Position numbers and translations under genes: made by a program. Source: CAZGSN01 sp964371655 (GTDB taxonomy: Bacteria; Desulfobacterota; Binatia; HRBIN30). Taken from it: DNA of 38,051 nt. Positions 1 through 9,911 of this stretch are shown here, piece after piece (within the stretch, counting starts at the first letter, position 1; each line of letters starts with the position of its first letter). The notes beneath the pieces are model-generated. The model worked only from the letters and a program-made list of their open reading frames with translations, was not told where the DNA came from and did not search any database. The DNA is taken from positions 1 through 38,051 of the forward strand of contig CAYJOD010000060.1 of NCBI GenBank assembly GCA_964371655.1. Direction: 5' to 3'.

Positions 1-49
1 CCAGCACCCCCGAACCCCAGCACCCTCCCCCGCCGTTGCGCTGTCAACC

Positions 50-3000
50 GTGTTCTGTGATCTGTGCTTCGTGCTCTTCCTGCGAACCGCCGGCGACCCG
101 ATTGCTCAAGTGGCCGCGCTGCTGCGCGCGGCGCCGGTTTCCGGGCTGGGCCGCGCCGTCGTGCTGGTTCCCGCCGAGCGCCATGCGCATGCCCTGCGCC
201 GCTATGTCTGCGTGCAGCTGCAGGAGCCACGTCTGCTGGCCGGCACCACGCTCCTGCGGCCGCTGGATCTGGCGCGCGAGATCGTCGTGCGCTCGGGGCA
301 AGCCTGCACTGCCGGTTGGGAAGAGATTCGACGTCTGCGCATTTTGCAAATCTTCGCATCGACGCAGCTGGCCGCGACCCTGTGCTACTTCAACCTCGAC
401 CAGCTGCGTTCGGGTCGCGGCTACGCCGACGCGTTCGCGCACACCATCGGCGACCTCGAGAACAGCGGCATCGAATTCGATCACGCTCTCGACTTGGCTC
501 GCCAGCTCGCCGCCACGGACGAGAGCGCGGCGATGCGGCTGCACGACGTTGCGGTGATTTGGAAGGCGGTGGACTCAGGGCAGCGCCCGTGCCGTTCGGG
601 CGCCGAGACGCTCGCCCTGGCGTCGCACGCCCTACGCACCAAGCCAGCGCTTGCCGCTCCGTTCGGTGCCTGCATCACGTTGCTGGCGAGCTCGCCCACC
701 ACCATGCTGCTGCGTTTCCTCGACGCCTTGCCCGGCACGACCGTCATCTTGCAGGACGCGCGTCCGCTGCGCAGCGGAGCCCAACGCTGGCGCCAGCGGT
801 TGCCGCAGACGTCTGCCGATGCTGAGGCAGCGGACGGAGGCGCCCCTTCTCTGGACACCTGCGGCAGCGAGCTCGACATCGTGCGCCGTTATTTGTTCGA
901 AGTGCCCGAGATCCTCAGCGACCCCAAGCGCCCGCGCTCGATGGCGATCGACGGCAGCGTCGAGACCGAGGAGCACGCCAGCGTCGAGGAGGAAGTGGAA
1001 GCGGCCGCGGCCTGGGTCGGCGACCAACTGAACGGTGGAGTGCCGGCAGAGCAGATTGCGATTATCGTTCCCGAAACCGAACCGTATGCCGGTCTGGTGG
1101 CGGACCGTCTCGCTCGTCTGGCGATCGCCGCCGGCAAGTCGCTCAAGGTTCACGTCGCCGGCGGCCTATCCCTGGCCGGATCGCCGGCCGGCTTGCGTCT
1201 GCTGGCCCTGTTGCGGGCGCTGCGGCGCGGCTTGGACGCCGAGTCGACGATCCGCGTGCTGCCGTGGCTGCGCCACCCGAACGAAGGCGAGACCGACGCG
1301 CCGCCGCGCTTGTCACCGTCAAAGGCCGCGCGCTTGATCTATGAGACCGGCATCATCGGCGGCGCTGCGGCCAACGGTGTCGGCGAATGGGTACCGCGCC
1401 TGACGCGACGCCGCGACGCGTTGCGCATCGTCACCGATGCCGGTAGCTCCGCGACCGAACCCGACCGCAAGCAGAGCATCGATCGTCAGAGCGCACAGCG
1501 CGCGCTCAAAGACATCGAACACGTGCTGCCGGCAATCACCGCGCTGCAGGATCTTGCCGTCGGCTTGCACGAGGGCGATTCGCTGGCGCGTGTGTGGCCG
1601 CGTTTGCGCGATCTCTGCAAACGCTGGCTGCGCCTGCCTCCGGATCCACCCAACCTGTTGGCGATCTTGGACGAAAGTCTGGCGCCGATTCTGCGCGATC
1701 CTGTCGCCGAGAGCGTTGCCGGCGGCGCCGCGATCTCCATGCTCGCCGACTACGTGCGGCGCGGACGCCGTACGACGGCACGCTTCGGCATGCCGTGCAT
1801 TTTCATCGGGACGCCGTCACAAGCCGCCGGGCTCAGCTTTCGCGCCGTACGGGTGATGGGTCTGGCGGAGGGTTTGATCCCGCGCACCGCGCACGACGAT
1901 CCGATCCTACCCGACGCCGCTCGCGCCACAGTGGAACGCACCGCAATCGCAACCCAACCGGATGTCGTACTCCCGCGCCTCGCGGATCGGGTGTTGGACG
2001 AGATCCACGATGTCTTCCGCGTGATCGGCACCACGACCGAGCAGCTGTCGTTGTCGGTGCCGCGGCAATCGATCGATCGCAGCGAGCGTGAGGCTTCGGG
2101 GATCGTGCTGGAGATCGCGACCGCCCTGGGCCGCTCCAACAATGAGGCGAGCCCCCACGGGGCGAACCCCCGCGGGGTGGGCGCCGAGGGAGATGTACCC
2201 ACCGCGGCGCGCCTGCGCTCGGCCTACTTCAACCCCGGCCGCGCCAAACGCCAGCAGTCGATCGCCGAACGCCCGCTATCTCCGCACGCGGCGTTGATGG
2301 TGGTACCGCGCCAGAACGAGACCGGTCGCGCCGTGCCGGCAAGTTGGATGATCGCGGGGGCGCTGTCTCTGCAGCATTTGCGGGAGCTGCAACAGGCGCG
2401 CGCGAGCGCCGAGTTGAGTCCCGTGGACGGCATCGTTACCGCGGCGTGGAACCGCGTGCAGGTGCCGGGCCTATCCCGCCATCGCCCGGTCTCGGCGACG
2501 GCGATGAGGATGTTGATCGAGTGCCCGCATCGCTTCCTCCTGGAGCGGATCCTCTTCCTGAAGGAGCCGGCGCGCCGACCGCCCACCGATACGATCGATC
2601 CCATCGCCTACGGCAATCTATTCCATGCCGCCGCCGATCGTGTTCTGCGCGCCCACGGGGCAGCCTTGTGCAAACACGACGAGAGCGAGTCCCACTGGAT
2701 TGCGAGCGCGCGCACAATCGCCGCCGAGTCCTTCGAGGAGCGACTCGATGATTTTCCTTTGCGCGGCGCCGATACGATTGCCCGCGAGCGCACCCGCTTG
2801 CTGAATCAGATCGAGTACCTCGTGCGTTACGAGTGGCGTGCCGCCTCGCGCAATTATTATGCGAGTGAGCTCGGCTTCGGCGACCCGAACCCCGTCGAGC
2901 TACGCGTCGACGGCGGCAGCCTTTATTTGCGCGGGGCCATGGACCGCGTCGACCAGGTGAGCGCCAATGCGTTTCAGGTTCGCGATCTGAAGACCGGCCG

Positions 3001-3406
3001 TGTGCATGATTTTGCCGAGGAGCCGGTCAATCCTACTCGCGATCTACAGATCGGCGTGTACGTGCTCATTCTCGAGGCGCTGAAACTGGGGAACGACGCC
3101 GAGGTGAGCCTGGCGGCGTACGTTCATCCCTCCGCGACGCAGGAACCGGATCGCAGCTTCGTCGGCATCGAGCTCGACGCGTTGCGGCGCGCCACCCGCG
3201 CCTGGCTGGGACTGGCGCACGAGCTGCTGCGTAGCGGCAGCTTCCCGCGCACCCCTGACGCACGCGACTGTACCTATTGCCCGTTCGTGCCGGTCTGCGC
3301 CGAGGGGGCGCAAGCACGCAGCGAGCAGAAGCTGCGCGGCGCCCCCGAGGGCACGACCGCGGGGCGCTTCTTGCGTCTCAAGAAACAGCGAGGCGACAAT
3401 GAGTAG
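50..3406 (+). CDS. addB: AddB-type helicase-nuclease subunit with Fe-S nuclease domain
   Basis: Second subunit of an AddAB (RecBCD-like) enzyme that resects double-strand breaks in the cytoplasm. The C-terminal PD-(D/E)XK nuclease is visible: GNLFH near residue 870, D965, D979 and K981 (DLK), then Q1000-x3-Y1004. Four cysteines, C825 (ECPHRF), C1074, C1077 and C1083, give the C-xn-C-x2-C-x5-C pattern that holds the 4Fe-4S cluster in AddB nucleases. The N-terminal two thirds match an inactivated helicase fold only loosely, as is usual for AddB. The chosen start is GTG at 50. The frame is open to the window edge, so the true start could lie further upstream. Length (1118 aa) fits the family. 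addA follows on the same strand after an atypically long repeat-filled gap. The family call is firm and the start is uncertain. Confidence 0.88.
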   Translation: MFCDLCFVLFLRTAGDPIAQVAALLRAAPVSGLGRAVVLVPAERHAHALRRYVCVQLQEPRLLAGTTLLRPLDLAREIVVRSGQACTAGWEEIRRLRILQIFASTQLAATLCYFNLDQLRSGRGYADAFAHTIGDLENSGIEFDHALDLARQLAATDESAAMRLHDVAVIWKAVDSGQRPCRSGAETLALASHALRTKPALAAPFGACITLLASSPTTMLLRFLDALPGTTVILQDARPLRSGAQRWRQRLPQTSADAEAADGGAPSLDTCGSELDIVRRYLFEVPEILSDPKRPRSMAIDGSVETEEHASVEEEVEAAAAWVGDQLNGGVPAEQIAIIVPETEPYAGLVADRLARLAIAAGKSLKVHVAGGLSLAGSPAGLRLLALLRALRRGLDAESTIRVLPWLRHPNEGETDAPPRLSPSKAARLIYETGIIGGAAANGVGEWVPRLTRRRDALRIVTDAGSSATEPDRKQSIDRQSAQRALKDIEHVLPAITALQDLAVGLHEGDSLARVWPRLRDLCKRWLRLPPDPPNLLAILDESLAPILRDPVAESVAGGAAISMLADYVRRGRRTTARFGMPCIFIGTPSQAAGLSFRAVRVMGLAEGLIPRTAHDDPILPDAARATVERTAIATQPDVVLPRLADRVLDEIHDVFRVIGTTTEQLSLSVPRQSIDRSEREASGIVLEIATALGRSNNEASPHGANPRGVGAEGDVPTAARLRSAYFNPGRAKRQQSIAERPLSPHAALMVVPRQNETGRAVPASWMIAGALSLQHLRELQQARASAELSPVDGIVTAAWNRVQVPGLSRHRPVSATAMRMLIECPHRFLLERILFLKEPARRPPTDTIDPIAYGNLFHAAADRVLRAHGAALCKHDESESHWIASARTIAAESFEERLDDFPLRGADTIARERTRLLNQIEYLVRYEWRAASRNYYASELGFGDPNPVELRVDGGSLYLRGAMDRVDQVSANAFQVRDLKTGRVHDFAEEPVNPTRDLQIGVYVLILEALKLGNDAEVSLAAYVHPSATQEPDRSFVGIELDALRRATRAWLGLAHELLRSGSFPRTPDARDCTYCPFVPVCAEGAQARSEQKLRGAPEGTTAGRFLRLKKQRGDNE

Positions 3407-3600
3407 GCTGCGGAGCGCGGATGCATTTGCAGCGTCGCGGTCCCTCGACGCTGCTCGGGACAGGCACGCCGCCGTTTTCGATCGTGCTCCACTGGGCGGC
3501 CGTGGCATTCCCGCTACAAAGCGGGAGGAAGCTTGTCCTAAGCTACTGACGTTCAGGATCTTGTCGCCACGCGAAGATTCACCAGTTTGGCCACGAGGCC

Positions 3601-3652
3601 AGCTCCCCTCGCCCGCGCCAATTCCGGCGCGGGAGAGGGTTAGGGTGAGGGC
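3601..3652. repeat. REP-like palindromic element, copy 1
   Basis: GC hairpin (CGCGCC / GGCGCG around ATTC/AATT) followed by the tail GGGTTAGGGTGAGGG. Its reverse complement matches 15069-15120 at 51 of 52 bases, so it is a dispersed element. It lies between addB and addA and faces copy 2 in inverted orientation, a REPIN-like doublet. Confidence 0.85.
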
Positions 3653-3716
3653 CGTCGGCTGGACCCGCACTCCGGAGCCCTGCGGCGGACGTGCGGAGCA
3701 AGCATTGAAGTCGGAT

Positions 3717-3760
3717 CCCTCACCCCGACCCTCTCCCGCAGGTATTGCGGGAGAGGGAGT
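3717..3760. repeat. REP-like palindromic element, copy 2 (inverted relative to copy 1)
   Basis: Tail CCCTCACCCCGACCC, then a hairpin with arms CTCTCCCGCA / TGCGGGAGAG. Same family as copy 1 but a divergent hairpin and opposite orientation, with about 64 bp between the two. A short palindrome TGCGGGCGTAGCCCGCA follows at 3789-3805. Its core recurs in variant form at 11713-11728 and 31907-31921. The rest of 3407-3858 shows no gene. Confidence 0.75.
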
Positions 3761-3858
3761 GCGTCCAAAAACCGGGGCCGGCCTGGGTTGCGGGCGTAGC
3801 CCGCACAATGCACCGTCGAAGGGTTCCCGCACTCCGCATCACGGTTTGGATTACGGCC

Positions 3859-6800
3859 ATGACTGATCCTCCACAGCCCCCCGATCAGACGGCTCGCGAC
3901 GCGATCGTCCACGAGCGCGAAAGCAACGTCACCGTGATCGCCGGCGCCGGCACCGGGAAGACGCAAACGATCATCGCCCGTGCCGTCGAGCTGTTGGCAC
4001 CGCACGCCGACGACGCCGTGCCGTTGTCGATTCAGCGCATGGCGTTGATCACGTTCACGCGGCGCGCCGCTGGCGAGCTGCGCTTCCGCATTCGCGAACA
4101 TCTGCTGCGCGAGCTCGAGCACGCCGCGCGCAGCGATGCACGACGCTGCTCGCGCCTGCGCGAAGCCCTCGGCAACCTCGATGCGGCTTTCATCGGCACC
4201 ATCCACGGCTTCGCCGATCGGCTGCTGCGGCTGCGGCCGGTGGAGGCGGAGCTCAGTCCCGCCTACGTGCTTCTCGACGATATGAGCGAGCTGGTCAGAG
4301 AAACCTTCTGGCGCCTGCGCCGTGCCGCCGAGACCGGAAGCCTGTGCGCCGAGCTCGGGCGCGCCGGCGATCGCCTGCGCCCGGATCTGATCGACGCGGC
4401 AGCAGAAACCCTGCGCGCCGCCGCCCGTGCGGGTTTGCAGCTGCAACGCAGCGACGGCCCGCACGGGCCGATTGCGTCGCTGGAGAACATCGTGTCGCGC
4501 ATGATCGAGAGCCGCGATATCGATCTCGAGCTGCCCGAGGAGCCCGATCCACAATTGGACGAGGCGCGCGCCGCCGTGGTGAAATTTCGCGAGCTGGTCA
4601 GTCGCGTGCACGGCAAGGAGCTCGGCCACCGACAGCTACGTCGCATGGCGCACCACTTGGCGCGCATCGAGCAGGTCGACGATGCGGCCGACGTAGTGCG
4701 GATCGTCAGCGAGGCCCTGCCGCGGCGCGGCCTGTTGAAGGGGCGTGACTTCGGCAACGACCCAATGGGCTGGGCGGTTTGGAAAACCATCGACCCGGAG
4801 AGCTCCGCCTCGGCCTGGATACTCGACAAGCTCAAGGGCTCGCATCGCTGGCTGGCGACGCGCTTCGTGCGTCTGTTCCCGGTCGTGAACGCGCTCTACG
4901 AGCAGGTGAAGTCCGAGCACGAGGTCGTCGACTACCTCGATCTGCTCGTCAAGCTGCGCAACCTGCTGCGCCGCGACGGCGCGGCGCGGCAGTTCTACCA
5001 AGGTTTGTTCGACCACATCTTCGTCGACGAATTCCAGGACACCGATCCGTTGCAGTGCGAGATCGTCTTCTACCTGTGCGAGCAAGGGGCGACCGCGCCG
5101 AGCTGGGAGAAGGTACGGCTGGCACCGGGTAAGCTGACCATCGTCGGCGATCCGAAGCAGTCGATCTTCCGCTTCCGTCGCGCCGACATCGCCATGTACG
5201 GGGTAGCGATCGAGCAGCTCAAGGCCAACCACGCGCTCGAGCAACGCTTGGAGACGAACTTTCGCAGTCGCCCCGAGCTCATCGATTTCTTCAACCTGCA
5301 GCTGGCGAAGGTTCTCGGGAAGACCGGCAGCACCCCGTTCGATCCGCTCACCGGACGCGCCAATTACGAAGACCTGGCGGCGACGACGGCGATCGCCCCC
5401 GCGGGAACCACGGTGCACCTGCTTCCCTATGCCGATGGTGCGGATGAGGGGCTGCTTGCCGGAGAGGGGCGCGCCGTCGAAGCGCAGATGCTCGGGCGCT
5501 ACGTGGACTGGCTGGTGGCCTCGGGGCAGCGCATCCGCGATCCCGATTCCGGTGTCGAACGCGCCGTGCAGCTCGGTGACATCGCGGTCATCGCCAACGT
5601 CACCACCAACCTGCCGTTGCTACTTCGCGAGCTCGACGCTCTCGGCATCGAGTACAGCGCACGCGGCGGCACCTTGTTCCTCGGTCATCCCGTGGTGCGG
5701 CAGTATCTGCTGGCCCTACGCGCGCTCGCCGATGTCGACGACGGCGTCGCCGAGGCGGCGTTGCTGCGGCCACCGTTCTTCGCGCTCGATCTTACCGATC
5801 TGGTCGCGGCGGTCGCCAACAAGGGGAAGAGCGACGACGAACGCGTGCTGCGCGTCGCCGAGGCACGCGAGATCGTCAGGCAGCTGCGCCTACGGCGTCA
5901 CCTGCAGTCGGCGGGGGCCAGTGCCCGCGACGTAATCGAGCGCACCGCGCTCGGGCGTGGCGTGGTCACCGATCGCAACGGCAAGCAGACGTTGGCCGCG
6001 CTCTACGAGGTGGCGGCGGAGCTCGATCGTCGCGCCGCCCTCGACGGGCTCGACTACGATGCGATGACGGAGATGGTGCGCGCTTGGGCGATCGATCCGA
6101 TCTACATCGAGGCCCCCGAGCCGACGGGGGCACGGGTGCTACGGGTGATGACCATTCACAGCGCCAAAGGTCTGGAGTTCCCGGTGGTGATCCTGTGGGA
6201 CGGCTTCCAGCTCCTGAACGAACGTTCCAATCCGGGATGGCTGGTCGACCGCGGCGGCCACGCCTGGGCCTTGGGCTTGGGCTCGGTTGCCGTGGAGTAT
6301 CCGCGCGGCGGCAACCTCATGGAACGTGAGAAGCAGTTCGGCGAGCAGGAGTGCCGGCGTAAGTACTACGTCGCCGCCACCCGCGCCCGCGATCTGCTGG
6401 TGCTGCCGCTGCCGTTGACGAAGAGCAGGACCTTACAATACGCGACGGCGGTCCTCGGTGGCAGCGCCGAGGGCGGGCACGTGCGCCGCTTCGAGACCTT
6501 CCGCAGCGCCGCGGTGCCGGCCTGGGCCGCGACGTCGAGCCCGCCCAGATCGGAGGCGGTGCGCAGCGACGTCGACCTGCAGGACCGCGTCGACGCCGTT
6601 CGCAGCAGCTTCGCGCAAGTCATCGAGTCAATGACACAGCCGATCGCCGCGCCGCTGGCGGTGACCGCCGCCGCCGCGCGCGCCATTGAGTCAGGCGAGA
6701 CGGCCACCGCCAGCGAGCTGGCGCAAAAAGTCGCCGGCGCGCGCTTCGGGGCGGTTTTCGGCATCACCGTGCACCGTGCTCTCGAGCTGCTGCTGTCGGG

Positions 6801-7218
6801 AACGATCGGCGCGGTCGAAGCTGCGGTCCGGCTTGCGGTCGCGGAATCGGCTCTGAGCGCGGACATCGGCGACGCCGAGGCCGACGTGCGTCGCGCCGTC
6901 GAGACCTTGCAGCGAGAAGGCGCGACGGCGAACGCCGAGATCGCCACGGAGTATCCGATCGCGAGCCTTTGGCACGACGGCCAACTGCTGGCCGGCTTCA
7001 TCGATCTGCTCGTCGTCAAGCGCGACACGGTCATGGTGATCGACTTCAAGACCGACGCGGTGCGCGCCGGTGCTCTCGCCACCACCTATCCGGAGTACGC
7101 CGAGCAGCTGCGCCTGTACGGCGAGATGCTGCAAAGCGCCGGCGTCATCGGAACCCGGGCGTTGCGTTGCGGGTTGCTGTTCACCGCGACCGGTGAGTTG
7201 CGCTGGGCGGAGGCGTAG
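3859..7218 (+). CDS. addA: AddA-type UvrD-family helicase-nuclease
   Basis: Motor and nuclease subunit of AddAB. Superfamily 1A helicase motifs occur in order: Walker A GAGTGKT with K34, Walker B/motif II VDEFQDTD (D390, E391), GDPKQSIFRFR, motif IV ETNFRSR (465-471), motif V HSAKGLEFP (767-775) and YVAATRARD. The C-terminal PD-(D/E)XK nuclease has H972, D1049, D1062 and K1064 (DFK), Q1083 and Y1087, so it looks catalytically complete. The start at ATG 3859 gives MTDPPQPPDQ directly before the helicase core. A longer frame from TTG 3745 would begin inside a palindromic repeat and is rejected. No strong ribosome binding site is seen. The product is 1119 aa, normal for AddA. addB-addA order is conserved in many genomes, usually with little or no gap. 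Confidence 0.93.
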   Translation: MTDPPQPPDQTARDAIVHERESNVTVIAGAGTGKTQTIIARAVELLAPHADDAVPLSIQRMALITFTRRAAGELRFRIREHLLRELEHAARSDARRCSRLREALGNLDAAFIGTIHGFADRLLRLRPVEAELSPAYVLLDDMSELVRETFWRLRRAAETGSLCAELGRAGDRLRPDLIDAAAETLRAAARAGLQLQRSDGPHGPIASLENIVSRMIESRDIDLELPEEPDPQLDEARAAVVKFRELVSRVHGKELGHRQLRRMAHHLARIEQVDDAADVVRIVSEALPRRGLLKGRDFGNDPMGWAVWKTIDPESSASAWILDKLKGSHRWLATRFVRLFPVVNALYEQVKSEHEVVDYLDLLVKLRNLLRRDGAARQFYQGLFDHIFVDEFQDTDPLQCEIVFYLCEQGATAPSWEKVRLAPGKLTIVGDPKQSIFRFRRADIAMYGVAIEQLKANHALEQRLETNFRSRPELIDFFNLQLAKVLGKTGSTPFDPLTGRANYEDLAATTAIAPAGTTVHLLPYADGADEGLLAGEGRAVEAQMLGRYVDWLVASGQRIRDPDSGVERAVQLGDIAVIANVTTNLPLLLRELDALGIEYSARGGTLFLGHPVVRQYLLALRALADVDDGVAEAALLRPPFFALDLTDLVAAVANKGKSDDERVLRVAEAREIVRQLRLRRHLQSAGASARDVIERTALGRGVVTDRNGKQTLAALYEVAAELDRRAALDGLDYDAMTEMVRAWAIDPIYIEAPEPTGARVLRVMTIHSAKGLEFPVVILWDGFQLLNERSNPGWLVDRGGHAWALGLGSVAVEYPRGGNLMEREKQFGEQECRRKYYVAATRARDLLVLPLPLTKSRTLQYATAVLGGSAEGGHVRRFETFRSAAVPAWAATSSPPRSEAVRSDVDLQDRVDAVRSSFAQVIESMTQPIAAPLAVTAAAARAIESGETATASELAQKVAGARFGAVFGITVHRALELLLSGTIGAVEAAVRLAVAESALSADIGDAEADVRRAVETLQREGATANAEIATEYPIASLWHDGQLLAGFIDLLVVKRDTVMVIDFKTDAVRAGALATTYPEYAEQLRLYGEMLQSAGVIGTRALRCGLLFTATGELRWAEA

Positions 7219-7383
7219 AGGAAACTCGGCCGCGGCAGCGGAGACTACGGCCGGCCCAGCCGGCCCTACTGCGATCGACGTGGACAGGCAGGAGAAGACC
7301 GACGCTAATCAAAGAAGATCCGCGAGCCGAAGATTCAGCCCCGAAATTTGCCGTGAGTCCAACAATTGAGCCAAGACGGAATC

Positions 7384-7465
7384 AACCACAGAGAACACTG
7401 AGGGCACAGAGAAAAGAGCCTGAGCGTTCCTTCAGCATCTCTGTGGCCTCTGTGCCTCTGTGGTT
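7384..7465. repeat. CTCTGTG-type inverted repeat
   Basis: Imperfect inverted repeat with arms AACCACAGAGAACACTGAGG (7384 onward) and its partner ending CTCTGTGCCTCTGTGGTT (7439-7465), about 27 bp per arm with a 27-bp loop. It lies between the converging addA (+) and plsC (-). A separate perfect palindrome GGCCGGCCCAGCCGGCC occurs at 7249-7265. I recognise CTCTGTG/CACAGAG arms as common in intergenic DNA of diverse bacteria. The remainder of 7219-7504 shows no gene. Confidence 0.7.
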
Positions 7466-7504
7466 CAAAATCCGATTTCCCCGGCCAAATTGAACTCCTG
7501 GGGA

Positions 7505-8245
7505 TCAGGAGACCTGAGCCTGCCCGAGCTCGCGGCCGATCAAGTCGCGCACGTCGCTGGTGATCGCATCCACTTCCTTCTCCGCAAACGTCTCGTAAGG
7601 AATCGCGTCGAGCACGCGCACGCAAATGCTATGGCGGCCTCGCAGCACGAAGCCGCGCTTCGGCAACGCGTTGGCGGTGCCGCGGATGACGATCGGGAGC
7701 AAGGGGGTCTGCGTCTGCTTGGCGAGGGTGAACGCACCGTGCTTGAACTCGCGCAGCTTGCCGTCGACCGAACGCGTGCCCTCCGGGAACATCATGATCG
7801 AGTTACCCTCACGAATGCTGTCGGTGCAGGCTCGCATCATCGCAGCGATGCTTTCCTTGTCGCCACGGCGCAGCTTGATGTAGCGGTTGAGCGACATATT
7901 CCAGCCGACCAAGGGAACGCGGAAGTTTTCGATCTTCGACACCCATTTGAAGTGGGTAAACAGACGGAAGAGGATGAGGATATCCAGCAGCGATTGGTGG
8001 TTGGCCACCATGACATACGCGCGCGCCGGATGGATCTTCTCGCGCCCCTCGACGCTGACTCGCCACACCGGGCTCAACCAGGTGTAAAGGGAGGCCCAGA
8101 AACAGGTGAAGCGGTGCAGAAGCATCAGGCGCCTGTCGATGAGCACCGTAGCCGCCCAGATCAACACGGCGATCGGGAACAGCAGCATCGAGCTCACCAG
8201 GATGAACAGCCAGAACGCGGTCGAACCGATACGGCGCACAAGCAT
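7505..8245 (-). CDS. plsC: 1-acyl-sn-glycerol-3-phosphate acyltransferase
   Basis: Transfers an acyl chain to lysophosphatidic acid to make phosphatidic acid at the cytoplasmic membrane. One N-terminal hydrophobic segment (about residues 10-34) anchors the protein. The acyltransferase motifs are present: NHQSLLD with H83 and D88 (catalytic HX4D), FPEGTR at 153-158, and PIVIRGT near 184-190. Length 246 aa is typical. The ATG at 8245 is the only start that keeps the whole membrane segment. It is divergent from the MidA-type gene across 247 bp. That spacer contains on its minus strand a GTCATTCCGAGCG...GAGGAATCTT stretch that resembles a common dispersed motif, but there is only one copy here. 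Substrate among lysolipids is not proven. Confidence 0.9.
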   Translation of the reverse strand: MLVRRIGSTAFWLFILVSSMLLFPIAVLIWAATVLIDRRLMLLHRFTCFWASLYTWLSPVWRVSVEGREKIHPARAYVMVANHQSLLDILILFRLFTHFKWVSKIENFRVPLVGWNMSLNRYIKLRRGDKESIAAMMRACTDSIREGNSIMMFPEGTRSVDGKLREFKHGAFTLAKQTQTPLLPIVIRGTANALPKRGFVLRGRHSICVRVLDAIPYETFAEKEVDAITSDVRDLIGRELGQAQVS

Positions 8246-8492
8246 GGAGATGATCTATCGCAGGTTGAGTCCCGCCGCTACAGCCGTTGCGCGGCGCACA
8301 CGCCTCCGTCGTGGGTCTGTTTGATATTTTCGCTCGATGTCATCTGCAGTGGAATGTCGTCCCCGCCGTTGCCCGCGGAAGATTCCTCGCCGCGGAAATT
8401 GCGACCGCTCGGAATGACAATCAACGTGACCGGCGACCCCACGAGCCGAGTACCTTGCGGTCGCAGCGATCGGCCGATAGAAGCCGCCACTC

Positions 8493-9788
8493 ATGTACGT
8501 CCCCCGACCCGAGCTCCGTGGTTCCGCAGCGCGCCTGGCAGCGCAGCGATTTCCGTCGTTTCGTGACTTCGTCGACGATGCGCTCTTCCATCCACGCTGG
8601 GGGTACTACAGCACCGGCAAGGTCCGTTTCGGCTTCGGCGGTCACTACGATACCTTCCCACTGGCGCTGTCGCCGTTTTTTGGACGCATGGTTGCCGAAT
8701 ATGCGTTTCGATTCTGGAAACGTCAGGGCCGTCCACCCCAGTTCGAGATCTGCGAGCTCGGCGCCGGCAACGGTCAATTGTGCCTCGATGTTCTGCTCAC
8801 CGTCGCGGCGTACGCCGACGGTGATCTCGGGCGCCAACGCTTCGCGCAAGCGTTCGCGTATCGAATTGTCGAGCGCAGCCCGGGACTGATTCGACGCCAG
8901 AAGCTTACTCTCGGACCGCTAGCCAAACAGGTGACGTGGACGCGCGCCGATCTGACGCAAGAGAAGGCTCCCGGGGCGCCGTTTGGAGCCTGCGGGATCA
9001 TCGTCGCCAACGAAGTGCTGGACTGCTTGTCGCACCACAAGGTCGTGCAACGCGTCGATGGGACTCTCGGGGTCGTGTTCGTCGTACCCAATGTTCGCGG
9101 GCAGACTGTGCCACGACGCAAGCTTGCCGCGGCGATGCTCGATGAGCCGAGCTACCAGGAAATTCGGTTCGACGAGGTGGTGTTGCCGCTCGACGTGGTC
9201 CCCGGCTTGCGCCCCTTCCTGCACCGCCATTACCCGGAGTTCTTCGACATCAGGCGCGGCTTCCCTCCGTACTTTGCCTGCCCCGAGGTGGGCACTCTCG
9301 TCGCCCGCGCCGCGGCGCTGTATCGTCGCTCGGAGACGCTCTGGATCGACTATGGCGAGCTGCGCGAGTGCCACATGCACAGTACCGAGCAGCACCGGAT
9401 CTTCGCCGGGACGCCGCGGTCGGGTGCCAGCGTTTACGACAACCCGGGGTCGGACGACATTACCTTCCTCGTCGATTTTTCGGTGGTTGAGGCAGAGGCG
9501 AAGCGCGCCGGACGGCGCGTCCTGTCGTACCGCAAGCAGCGCGACCTGGCGCGTCGTACCGGCATGGTATTCGATCGCGCCGCGCGCAAGGAAATCCTGC
9601 AGCACCGCATGCTGGGATGGCTCTTGTCGATCAACGGGGTCGGGTCGGAAGCCGACTGGCGCTGCAGTAGCCTGACGTGGTCGACCGCGGCCGGCAAAGG
9701 CGGCAGCGTGCGCAACGAGGTGCGCCGCGCCATCGACGAGTTCACCGGGAAAGTGGGCGCCGAGTTCAAGCTGATGATCATTGCCTGA
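8493..9788 (+). CDS. SAM-dependent methyltransferase, MidA/NDUFAF7 (DUF185) family
   Basis: Class I methyltransferase of the family that includes mitochondrial NDUFAF7/MidA, an arginine methyltransferase needed for complex I assembly. The SAM-binding motif is ELGAGNGQL at 88-96. The family signature NEVLDCL at 173-179 resembles the usual NEVLDALP. Length is 431 aa. The N-terminus (SFRDFVDDALFHPRWGYYS) matches the family pattern of a short helix followed by P-x-x-GYY. The bacterial substrate is unknown, and no respiratory complex genes lie nearby to point to complex I. ATG 8493 is the first in-frame start and fits the family N-terminus. Confidence 0.85.
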   Translation: MYVPRPELRGSAARLAAQRFPSFRDFVDDALFHPRWGYYSTGKVRFGFGGHYDTFPLALSPFFGRMVAEYAFRFWKRQGRPPQFEICELGAGNGQLCLDVLLTVAAYADGDLGRQRFAQAFAYRIVERSPGLIRRQKLTLGPLAKQVTWTRADLTQEKAPGAPFGACGIIVANEVLDCLSHHKVVQRVDGTLGVVFVVPNVRGQTVPRRKLAAAMLDEPSYQEIRFDEVVLPLDVVPGLRPFLHRHYPEFFDIRRGFPPYFACPEVGTLVARAAALYRRSETLWIDYGELRECHMHSTEQHRIFAGTPRSGASVYDNPGSDDITFLVDFSVVEAEAKRAGRRVLSYRKQRDLARRTGMVFDRAARKEILQHRMLGWLLSINGVGSEADWRCSSLTWSTAAGKGGSVRNEVRRAIDEFTGKVGAEFKLMIIA

Positions 9789-9911
9789 GGCGGGCACGGC
9801 CCGGTTCCGGTGCGGTGCCGCATCCGGCTGCGGCGCGTCTTGGAGACGAAAGGGGTCCGCTCTCCTTGCAGCCATTCATCAACTGCAATAGTTACCCGTC
9901 GGGAGAGATGG

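Noticed and set aside
7460..8566. 368-aa open frame on the plus strand
   Set aside because: Antisense to plsC and running through an inverted repeat. No domain is recognisable.
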